Source: Nilaparvata lugens (lineage: Eukaryota > Arthropoda > Insecta > Hemiptera > Delphacidae). From it: DNA of 64,000 bases. The notes under the pieces were generated by a model, which was not told where the DNA came from, did no database searches, and was given only the letters and a program-made list of their open reading frames with translations. The stretch lies in NCBI RefSeq assembly GCF_014356525.2, contig NC_052505.1, positions 16,431,635-16,495,634 on the forward strand. The letters are read 5' to 3'. Below, one piece after another: positions 50,801-62,800 of the stretch. Every line of letters starts with the position of its first letter. Within the stretch, counting starts at the first letter, position 1. Made by a program: the position numbers and the translations under genes.

Positions 50801-53800
50801 GCTGAAAATATACCTATTGCATAAGAAAGGCTGTAAAAAAGATCCTAGGAATTTCCGAGGCTTATCTATTGCGAATTGTATTCTAAAAATTTTTACTGGA
50901 ATATTAACAGATAGATTAGAAATTTGGGCAGATCAGAGTGGGATCATGGTGGAAAGTCAATCGGGATTTCGGAAAAATAGGTCATGCTTAGATAATATTT
51001 TCGTTCTAGATTCAGTAGTCAAATATTTTATGGAAGTAAAAAAGAGAAAGATGTATGCAATTTTTATTGATTATGAGTCTGCGTTCGATTCTATCCCGCA
51101 TAACAGGCTATTTCAGAAAATGAGAGAACTCGGATTAAGTAGGAGAGTAGTTAGCGTTTTTCAATATATGTACTCGAACTTCTCACTGGTAATCGAGAAC
51201 AGGTTGCATGGTTTACAATCCGAACCTATCCCACTGACAAGAGGCGTTTTGCAGGGTGACCCGGCCAGCCCACTTCTCTTCTCTCTGTACACATCGGCAA
51301 TAGAAACTTACTTTAGAGATAAAGGAATGCATGGATTACACATTGATAGAGACAACGATGTACTAATGTTACAATATGCAGACGACATAGTCATCTTGGC
51401 GGATAGCATTTCTGATGTGAGAAATAAGCTCAAATGTCTTTATCAGTACAGCTTAGAAATAGGACTCAAGGTCAATGCAGCTAAGACCAAAGTTTTGCCA
51501 TTCCATAAGGGTCGATTGAGCAATAGCCATAGAGATTTCGTGATTGGTGAGGAAAAAATAGAAATTTGTAAAAATTATAATTATTTAGGAGTAATATTCC
51601 AATCCTCAGGTAAATATACAGAGATGTGCAAACGCTCAATTAATAGAGGTAAAATTGAATCAATATTGGCTGTCAACATTTTATCCAAGGTGAGGTCTGA
51701 GAAATGGGAGGGGAAAATGAAATTATTAGATATGGTTATCATACCATCGAGTTTGTACGGGTGTGAAGTGTGGGGTTTCGGTTGTGAGCAAGCTGTGGAA
51801 GCTGTTCAGTTGTTCTTTTTGAAGCGCTTGCTCTTGCTGGTGCGTACGACGCCGAGTTGGTGTGTTAGATTGGAGGCGAATAGACCAAGGCTCAAATTTC
51901 ATATCCTCAAAAGATGTCTATCTTGGCTGATAAGAATTGCGAACATGCCAGAGTCCAGATACCCTTTCATTTGTTATCGCCTACTGTTGAAAACCAACTT
52001 CATTTCTAATTGGTTATCGATTGTTCAGAGAGAGATGGATTTGTTGGAGTTTCAAAATTTAAGGAACGATATTGAATTTGATGCTATTGAACTATATAAT
52101 AGTAGAGAGAGAATTCTTGAAAGATATGTAATGAAAATAATGGATGAGGATAGATACTTGGCTCAGAATTCGCAAAGTTCTCCTTTTTATAAATTGTTTA
52201 ATCCCGAATATCAACTAGGAGAACAGCTAACGTATGATCTGCCAATTAAAATGATTCGTTGTATGACACAGTACAGAGTGTCAAACACGAGTTCATTCTT
52301 ACACATAAACGGTCAGAGATATCAGCTTGACGGAGAGAAAATTTGCCCTGCCTGTGATTTAGATTTCGAATCGTTAATACATTTTCTATTGATCTGTCCG
52401 GAATATGAAAGTATTAGATTGCAGTATATTTTACCTTATGTAAATAATGTAGTTCAAAATGTAGACAAATTGATGGTACTGTTATCTAACTTTAATGATG
52501 AGAAAATCAAACAGGTATATCAGTATACTGTGAAAGCACTTATCAAGAGAGAAAATATGGTGTCGACCACCGATAGATAAGCATGATAATTACGATAGTT
52601 ATCAGTCACTGCCAGCCTTAAGATATTATAGGTTAGATGTATAGAGGTATTCATGTTTTCAATCTTTCTTATTAGTCATTCTTACTTTTCTGTACTTGGT
52701 TGGTGGCATTATGATTGGTTTATCATGTTATAATATTGATGTAAAAAAAAATATTTATATATACAAAAATTATCTATATTCATGTGTAAATGATTCAACT
52801 CATTTGTATGGCAATAATTGTCGAAACAAATAAAATGATTTATTATTATTATTATTGGGGGAATGAAAGTTCAAAGATATTATTTTTAAATGTTCAATGG
52901 ATCAGAAAGTACTATTTTTTCACAGTTGTTGAACTTTTTTTGAACACTGGGAAAATCTGAGTAGCTTTCACTGGACTCCATGACCCAGCCTCTAGAACCT
53001 CATTCAGGCATGAGAGCCGTATGTTTAAAAAAGTCAAGCTTTTCCGCTTGTTTGCAAGTAGGAAGTTGAGAGTTCGCCACATTAATGTGTGTTACACTTA
53101 GCATCTTGTATTTTTGCAGCGGAAAAGCCTGAGCGAAAAGCGGCTTCACAGTTTTGCAGCCCCCACAGCCGCTGGCTTACGTGTCAGCCGATTTTGGTCC
53201 CACGCTCATCAATCACTGGCCGAATCACCTCCTCTCACAATCTCTCTCTCACTCACTCCCCCCAAACACCCATATTTCCCCCCTCGTCACTCAGGGACCC
53301 TCTCGAGAGTTGGCCGCAGTCATCCTTGTTGTATCTCCTGTGTTTTCTCTCTATTGATTTCACACGTCACTAACGCTACTATTACCGCCAGAATATACAG
53401 CATATTATTATTTCAAAAGAATTTTTGAACATCCGACCTACTCATTTGAATAATTACTAGTAGTTCTGTGAACAGTAGACCTCACGCAGTATTCTCACCC
53501 ACAAGTACCTGATTGAAACTATAGACCTTATGGAAATACAGCAATAGACTGGCTTCTCCACACATCTGTATATAGACTGGTTTTTACTCTAATATTGGCG
53601 TATGAAGGAGGCTCCTTCTCCTTTTTTATTATCCTTGAAATGCAAAATTTCCAAAAATCTTGTATAAACGTCCACGCGCAATTAAAAAAGGAATATACCT
53701 GTCAAATTTCATGAAAATCTATTACCGCGTTTCGCCGTAAATGTGCAACATATAAACATTAAGAGAAATGCCAAACCGTCGACTTGAATCTTAGACCTCA

Positions 53801-56800
53801 CTTCGCTCGGTCAATTATAGACTACCACCGCCATAATAGAGACCAGTGAATTAGCAATTTCTTACATCAAAAAACAATTGACTGCTTTCTTTAACATGAT
53901 AATTAGAGTTCGTTCAAAACTTTTTAAAGCCGAAAATAATTCATGTTTCTGTGAACGTGTCAATTGATTTTCCTTAGGTGAAACTTTCTCACTGAACAAA
54001 ACATGGCGAAATGAAACGATCATCACGCACTCCGTTGAAAGAACCATTTCCTACTCTTTGTGAGTCATATCTAATGATATTAAAAGTTCATTAATTTTGA
54101 AAAGAACCATTACAAAAAAATAGTCTTCAACAGTAGAGCAAAATATTATTAGAAATAGTTAAAATTCATAATACACTTTTTTATCAATTGAATTCATTAA
54201 TTTTGAAAAGAATCATTACAAGAAATAGTCTGCAACATCAGAGCAAAATGTTGTTAGGAATAGTTAAAATTCATAATTTATTGCATTTGAAGCAAGAATC
54301 ATTTATTGCTGGTTGCGGCTCTCCAACACTCTCCATTTTTTTGCAGTTTTGTTTTAATTAAACAATCGACGTAAATAATGTTTCTTCATATCAACAAATC
54401 ACGGAGTAGAATGCAGAACTCCAAGTAAAATACTCTAAATTCGAAAAATATATCTAAATCTTCAAGCTGTTCTGGTTTTACGTGGTCTTTCAATGTATTT
54501 CTTAAGCTGCGTAGGTGCATACAGACTTTCGCTCTGCTCCGCAATCGAACGTCACTCGAGCAGATCGATTGATGATTGACCGGGGCGCAAGAGTGGAAAG
54601 AAAGAAAGAAAGAAATAAATATTTATTGCCAAAATCATTTGGAACGCGAGAAGATCTAACATCTCCCGTAACGTTCATGATCGGAGCGATTGCGGAGCGT
54701 GCGCGGAGCGTGTTGGAGGCCCGTATATCTGTATGCACATTTACATTCTGAAAGTATTTAAATTTAAAACCATCATTTTCTCTCCCACTCATTCATTAGT
54801 GGAAGGTGCGACCAAACGAGGCAGTCGCGATGAAGATCGGTTACACTGACCAGCTGTGCAATGATACAAATATCATTGATAATGTATCAATTATTATTGA
54901 TACAAATATCATTTGATTCATTGATAACGCTAGCGAGCTGAAATCTACATATCGACTTGACCATTCTATTTGTACTCTCCACTCTTTCTACCTTCAAGCT
55001 CTTATTCTATCTATAAAGTGTCTATAATTTATAGGTTGATATTCCCATCAAATGATCTATCTCTGATAAATATCAGAATGTCAGATCTGAAATATCAGAA
55101 ATGAATTATCTTTGATAAATATCACGTGAAGAGTAAATTTTACTGCCTTTGTAAGTTAGATCTGAAGTTTTCTGTAATTGACATACATGTTTGGAACAGA
55201 ATTCCAATAATTTCTGCTTCAACTTGAACAGCTAGAAAGAAACACTAGGCTGGATTCAAAACATTCTATTGCCTCACAATTTTACAAACAAATCAGTACT
55301 TTCAGTTCAGCGAGTAATGCAGAAAAGTTCCTGCAACAGTTGTCTTTGCTTCCGACTCGAAATTTATAAAAGAAGTTTTCGAGAGAAGTTTCGCTAACAA
55401 TTTTATTTGTTTCTTGAACTCAGTCTTCTTACCAAATACTGAGCTTTTGCGTCTCTCTTGTTTTTTCCCAGAGAGCATTTTCTATCACTTGAAGCAGATC
55501 CTTTCGCAGAAGATTTTTTCATGAAAAATGATTCATTTCAACTGGGTGAGATATAAAATCTAGTTCAAATGAAACACTCGAAGAATTTCTTCCCCAACTA
55601 TGTTTATTGAGGCGATAATCCGTTTTCAAATAACGGTATACTTGCGGTTAGTGCTACATGTTTTCAAACCATCCACTTGAATCGGATCAAATGCACATAA
55701 ATTTAGACTTCTCTATTGAAATCCATCAAATGTGCTTCGATGGACTGAATCTTGAAATTGGATAACCAACATGAGCGTTAAGCGTTACTTGGGAAAAAAT
55801 TCCAAATGGTTTTGTTCCGTGCTACGAACAAAATCACTTCCCTTATAATTATTGTGAATATTTGGAACCATTGAAATAAATTGACTAGAACTGCAAAAGA
55901 CGAGGAGCAGACAAATTTTACAATATCTTTTATGATCTGAATAATTGTCGTAACTGATTTTATTCATATGAATTGAGACAATAAGTGATCGTAGAAAGAA
56001 AAAATCGAAAGATGAGTTGATCATGGGAGAATGAGTTGATGAATTGACAAGAAAATATAAATCGAATTGAAAAGTATAATGGAAGAATGCATCGTATCTG
56101 AAGTTTAACTAATATTGATGCGAACACGATAGCAATCCGTTGTAGTGGATTGATAGATTCAAATAGTCTTAGATCGTGGATCAATGATCTCAAGTTTAAT
56201 GATCGTGATGAATCAATGAAGTTTGATAAGATCATTGATCGTGAATCAATGATCTCAAGTTTGATGAGATCATTGATCGTGAATCAATGATCTCAAGTTT
56301 GATGAGATCATTGATCGTGAATCAATGATCTCAAGCTTGATGAGAGGTCTTCTTCGACAATATTGACCAACCAACGAACGAGTCAATCAGTCAGTGAGTC
56401 CGATTTCCATGAGGATTTGGTCGCTTTGTAGTCGATTTGGTGCCTGGGCTTGCTTGGTATGTTTGCGAGTTTGAGAGTGAGCCTTCGTTGTCAGCCCACA
56501 ACCTACTTGCGTTCCACTCTTTGTTTCCTGGCAGAACCGGCTCTAGTAGAAGTGGAAGCAGAAGTAGTAGTAGCAAGAGCCTTTGTTGGCGACTGGGGAA
56601 AGTTCAGTCAAATACGAGATATCCAGGGCGTAGGCAGCTCAGGCGCCGGGCGTAGCGCGGCTGAACACCATCCATACACCCTCAAACGAACAGCAACTTC
56701 TCCATCAGGCGATAGGAGAGGAGATGACAGACCACAACACTGTTTGTAGGCACATCATAACTTCTCCATTTTGCCGCACCCCCTCCCAACCTCAATAATA

Positions 56801-59800
56801 TTTGAACATTTGTGCCCCTCAGCGTAGACTACTCTCTTCAACTTTTGGAGTGGACTGACGACTTATTTCCAATCAATTCACTCTGTGAGAAACGGTTACG
56901 ATTCGTAGAAATAAGTGACATTGAAACTTGAAATTTTCAACATATATTTTCTCTTATGGTCATTGAAATCGAATCACCACTTAGTCCTTTTTGAGGATAT
57001 AACAGGATAAAACCCAGAGAGAACAATTTATGCTAATATTATCATCACAAATCAGCTGTCAACTGGATTAATAATTTGACGCGAGAACTATTAGGCCCGC
57101 CGCAAAGTAAACCCACGCTAATCCACGCTACTCCAACCCACGCCGTGGGATGTTTTGTAAACCATTGCTATATAATTATTCATAATCAATCAGCTGACAA
57201 GTGGATTATTCATTGCATGCACTACACAGCTGATGTCTGGAGAAGCCTAGCAATGGTTTACAAAGCATCCTATGGCGTGGATTAGCGTGGGTCTACTTTG
57301 CGGCGGGCCTTATTCTTTTTTCGAGTACCAGTTACTCTGGACACAACGAGTTACGAGGTTGTGCAGAAAAGGATCCTCTTATTGAAGTACAGAGTACAGT
57401 TCAATACACTATTGTGTAAGAGAAATGCGAATGAGGAAAATCACTCAAAATTCGAGAATCGATCAAGGGTAACTTAAATAGAGGTTGATTACCTGATCAA
57501 TCAATAACTTATTAACATGGTAATTGAAAATTAGGTTCCCTACCCCAAGCGGTAATCCTCTTCCTCCTCCTCCTTCTCCTCCTCCCTCTACTCCTCCTCC
57601 TCCTCTTCCTCTTTTTCCTCCTCTCCTCCTTATCCTCCTTCTCCTCTTCTCCTTATCCTTCTACTCCTCATCATCCTCCTCTTCCTCCTTTTACTCCACT
57701 CCTCCTCCTTTTACTCCACTCCTCCTCCTAGTCCTCCTCCTCCTATTCCTTCTCCTCCTCCTCCTCCTCCTCCTTCTCCTTCTCCTCCTCCTCCTCCTCC
57801 TCCTCCTCCTCCTCCTCCTCCTCCTCCTCCTTCTTTTCCCCTTATCCTCCTACTCCTACCCCCCTCCTTATCCTCCTCCTTCTTCTACTCCTCCAAAAAA
57901 TCGTACGTCCAATAATCGATATGTGTGTAACTGGCTATAGGTGGATTTTTAAGAGTACCGTTTAAAAAATTTTTGGGTATGTCTCTAACTACTGTGTTTC
58001 AATTGAGATTCCAGTCTAGAATCAACTCTTACTTCTCAGTATTCAACTAATTATGAGCAGTTTGGTACTGGGATGGAAAACGGCAATAACATATAAATCC
58101 ACTAGGGTGTCAATCTCCGCTCTCATTTCAGCATTCAAAGACTTTAAAGACTTCAAAGACTGAATACGGTAGTGATTCATGTTGAAAAAAGATGGAAACA
58201 TTACAACAATAAATAAGTTTGTAGCTCAATAGTTTAATGAGTTGAATAGTTTGAGACTACGATAGCTTGTGTAATATTGTTTTGAACAATCATATTCTTC
58301 TTCCTTCTCTAGAAGAAGAATCAATTACATTGAAGACTCAATATTTAACTCAGAATTATATTGTAGGACTCTGTTGTGTTCCTACCCAATTATATTTATA
58401 TGATTTGTGATTGTATCCACGAATAAATAAATAAATATTCTCATTCCTTCCAGAAGAATAATTTTGCATCCTAACTGAAGTATGATTGACTAGATAATAT
58501 GGATAATATTGACTGACTGATCTCATGTATTTTGCAGAGGATAATGGACTCAGCCGAGCAGGCAGCCTTGTCTCAGAAAGCTGAGGGAGGTAATGCACGA
58601 TACTTCAACAGCAGGAAAATCGTCGAAGATGGCCAATCAGGGGGAGGCCAGGATATATTTCTGGTGCCGAACAGACATTTCGACCACCAAGCTGTAAATA
58701 CATCATTCAGTACAGTGCTATTACCGGAGTCTCTGTCGGATACAGGTAATAAATCTACTGAATAGAAGCTAGCAATATTGTCAATTCTGAGTAATTTCAA
58801 GAGAATGCTAGAATTCCAGTTAGCTGTATAATCGTATCTGTATGGCTAGAACCAATGTACCTAGAATAGTTTTTAGATACATTGACTGGAACCTGGACTT
58901 CCTATATACCTAGGTAGTATATAGGAGGTCCTGCTGGAACTAATGAATAGTTAATAGTCATTAGATTATAGTTTTTATTCAATCAACCCAATAATAGGCC
59001 TACTACATAACAGTAGTTATGTGAAGAGAAAACAACATACTTCATTCAAATTTGAAGATATATTAGTGTTTCAGGTACATTGGCTAGAACTGATGAATAG
59101 TTTAATAGTAACTAGATTCTAGTTTTCATTCAATCAACCTAATAATACGACCTTTATGTGAAGAGAAGCTTACATACTTCATTCAAATATTGAACGCAAG
59201 ACCAATTTGAAGGACCAGCAAATTCTTAAATAAGCACCATGAAAATGTTATAGTTTTATTAGTTGCGTGAATGCTTAGAAGCTATGTCTATGAAAAATAT
59301 ATGGAATTCCTATGTATACATTAGAATCAGTTAAACTCTCAGAAAAAAAATGTTCAAATCAGAACTGAATCGAATAAATTTCAATACGGCAAATAGTGAT
59401 AAACATGTTATTCAGTTTTCATTCAATTAGAAGCAGACATTATTCCATCAACTGACATACCACGCGTTCTTCGCTTTTCAAAATTTCACGGCATGATATT
59501 TCAATTTTGAATCCACCAGAGCACCAACCACCACAACAACCACCCTTCTCAAGACTTTTTCATACGCTCCGGCTGTAGTATATATTTATTTTTATAATAG
59601 TGTAATATTGTAATATTGATATCCAGTAATATGCAATACTACAGTAATATTTGCAACAGTAATAAAAGCATGAAGCTCATTTTTTTATCCAGATAGTACA
59701 TTGATTGTATCGTGTTTCTTCAAATGAACGATAAACTATAAACTATTGTCAATTAGAAGAATTTCATTTTCTGTGTCAACTGAAATTTCTTCCTTATCAG

Positions 59801-62800
59801 ACTTATTTCTTGAAATCATAACTACTCCCTCTCAATTCCTGCCTCTAATGATTACAATTACATTCTTTATTACCTTTTGCTTCATAAGACACTTTACACT
59901 GAAGTGACTTGGCGGAGGCGTGGCACTGACTTCCTGCCAATTCCAAGCCAATCCAATATAAACATATGGTCCAATATAAACAGAAGTGGCGTTTCGCCAC
60001 GCCAATTCTGTTTGCAATGGACCATAATGTTTATATATGGAAGTTGAAAAAGTTAGCACCTCGCCATCGCTGCATCAACAATCTTATCAATTAACATAAT
60101 AACATTGTTATCAATGGAAATCGGATAACAATGATAATTATGAATGATTTTTTACAGAGTCTCATGTAGTGAATGCCTTGAGGTGGTCAGAACATCTCGA
60201 TCCTGTATTTGTAAATAATTACGAGATGGACCCAACGTTATCGTGGCAGTTTTTCGGCAGTTCAACGGGCTTCCTCAGAAGGTTTCCAGGTAAATAAATA
60301 GTCACTCTCATAACAAATTCACATAGAGTAAAATTAAAGATTACAATACTATCCACAGTGATCCTTGCTTGATAATGGAAAATGGAATGAGATGGAAAGT
60401 TCCATCCATTGAAATTTACGTTGCTTGATTATAAATTCACGTTATCTTTGCATGATAATGGTGTGAGATGAGAAGTTTAATTTATTAACAATACAATAGC
60501 ATTGGGTTTATTAATGTGAGCAGCTAATTTTTGGAATGTCTAAACTATGAATGACATTGAGCGTACATTACAAATGTGTTTTTAGTAATCAATCAATAGG
60601 AAAAATGCATAAACAAGTACGGTACCTAATGTTGAATTGAAGGCTTTAGCAAGATAGGGCCTCGTCCTATACCTTCGATTACTTACAAAAATATAGCATT
60701 TCTAAATCATATAAATATTTGAATGAATTTCAATTTTCAATATCAATTGATCAAAAGGTAAAGAGCTCCAAAGAAACTGCTAAATGATGCACCATTACTT
60801 ACGGTAATTACTTACAAGGTAACTAGAATACATTCTACACTATCTTCCTTCTAGTCTAGTCTACAACTATTGAAGAATACAATGCAGGAAAATCCACAAA
60901 ATAAATGGATTATACCACTATACACAATAATGAAAACAATCACAGTATTGTTCTGCTTCTCTCCCATGAAATTCCATCTATTTATTTATTCATTTATTGT
61001 ATAAAATACTATAATCATAATACAATTATGCCATTGGAGGAAAAACTAGGCTGAGCCTGTACTATTTCTCTCCAAAAATTTTGATAAAATGTTAATGTTG
61101 TCCAAAAGATAAGGTTATGTAATCACACACTGCTTCGTCACTTGATTTTCGGTCCAAGAATGATGATTTAAAATTTTGAATTTTGAAGGTTGATGTTAAA
61201 CTCTAAATAAATTACAGAATGTATCACAATAAATTAAAAACTTTAGAAATATTGCACTTATTTAAAAAATTTGAATACAAAATCAAAAACCTACTCACTG
61301 AAATATCTTATGCTTTGTTTTCCATGCATTTTTAAGAGATGGATAACACAACAATACTACCGAACAAATTGATTTGGATTTTAGTGAAATGTTTATCAGT
61401 CTTGTTTGCTATTGTGAATATTTTGTAATTTTTGAAGGTATGAAGTGGCCAACGGACGAAGTGGCTATAAGACAGGATCTGCACGACTTTCGCACGAGCA
61501 GCTGGTTCGTGGGTGCAGCTACAAGTCCAAAAGACGTCGCCATCCTTCTCGACGTGTCCAGCGCGATGTATGGCAAGCATCGCGATTTGGCTCGCGAGAC
61601 TGTCTCCGCTATACTCGACACTCTCACCGACAACGACTTTGTCAATGTTTACACGTTTTCCGAATCGACAACAGAGCTTGTCACTTGCTTCAAAGATATG
61701 CTTGTGCAGGTATGATACTTGATACTAAGTAGTGCCTTCTTAACTTGATACAGTTGTCTTAGTCGAAGACTGTGATAACTTATGGTGATTCCAGATAGAC
61801 AGTGTCACAAACAAAATAATGGTAGCAATTTTGGACTAGTCGTGGAAGTAGAAGGGGCTCTTCCCCTCAAGCTCGACAAATGAGTAAAGTGGCCTGTCGT
61901 TTGGTCTCTGCTTCACTGCGGTGCTTAGCAATTTACCACGTGGTACATTTCTCTATTTACAAGACATATTGTGATTCAAAAAGCTCTTGCGTATAATCAA
62001 CTCAATGCTTTAAATTTTAACCACAGATGATCTTAAACTATATTACACTTGTATGCTGATCCTTTGAAGTATTAATCACTTTCTCTGCTGTGGAGATTAA
62101 TGCCCACATGAGCTCTAGGCTTGTGCGTGGGTGATGAGACGGATGATGTTGAGAGATGAGTGTACCTACAGCTTTAGATGGGTTCTAAACCACTTGAAAG
62201 TAGTCTATTAACTGTTCACTGTCGCCTCAAAAGGCCTATCGACTGTTAATTCTATTCGAAACAATAATTTTCTACGCCCAGTAACGTAGAGAGAATGTTA
62301 TGTGGGTTGAAAATAAAAAAAAATTAATAGCTTTATGGACTTAGGCAATTTCTAACAATGCATGGTTAACGTCATAATATATAACATTCCAAATACACTT
62401 AACTCCAAACTCACAAACAAACGGAATATTATGGAAGAACCTACAGAGACAAACTACAAATAGTAATTTCCGTTTTCATTTTTTTTTTTAGGATTCCCTA
62501 TTTGATTGAACCTTATTCTACTATGACTTTTATTTTTTATTCAACAGATTGTCAATTATGAATAGGAATATTTTGTTTGGAAGAGATCAACAAAATAGCA
62601 TATCAATAGATTCTCAGAATCTGAGAATAAATTCTCTATTGAATAAGAACATTCAAAATATCCACAGGAGATTATTCACTCAATATACTCTTCTATTCAA
62701 ACTCATTAAAGAGTATCAACAACTTAATATCATATAAGATTTTTAGGAAACTCTTTAATATTACTGGAAAAACAAATTATAAAAGTGCATACGAACATTA

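Larger units (their letters stand above)
48603..52851 (+). mobile_element. Non-LTR retrotransposon (LINE), 5'-truncated in ORF1, intact ORF2
   Basis: TTATTGGGGGAATG occurs at 48589-48602 and 52852-52865, a perfect 14-bp target duplication, and the 3' end is a (TTA)n tail. Between them lie a partial ORF1, a 1,119-codon ORF2 and a ~270-bp 3' UTR. A short copy of the same family with its own duplication is at 16838-16994. The unbroken ORF2 and clean duplication argue for recent insertion. The element runs in the same direction as the alpha2-delta gene. The clade is not certain; the endonuclease-RT-CCHC order fits the jockey/CR1/L2 type groups. Confidence 0.95.
32675..58537 (+). other. 25.9-kb intron of the alpha2-delta gene, transposon nest
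   Basis: GTGAGT at 32675 and TTTTGCAG at 58535. Elements inside are listed separately. Stretches without a listed element (32675-34161, 34869-36054, 36217-36900, 37109-37530, 37706-38592, 42165-43572, 43813-44698, 45869-48064, 52866-54085, 54286-54822, 54986-56170, 56347-57090, 57895-58537) are AT-rich noncoding DNA with scattered GC-rich patches at 33460-33800, 36300-36730, 46730-47240 and 56400-56750. None of their ORFs has a domain. A possible repeat at 53510-53830 looks familiar from hemipteran genomes but has no second copy here. Confidence 0.8.

Noticed and set aside
56171..56346. CRISPR-like array
   Set aside because: The 38-bp units are contiguous without unique spacers, and the sequence is from an animal genome.
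57524..57940. 138-codon Pro/Leu-rich ORF
   Set aside because: Entirely produced by the (TCC)n polypyrimidine tract; no domain, no splice context.
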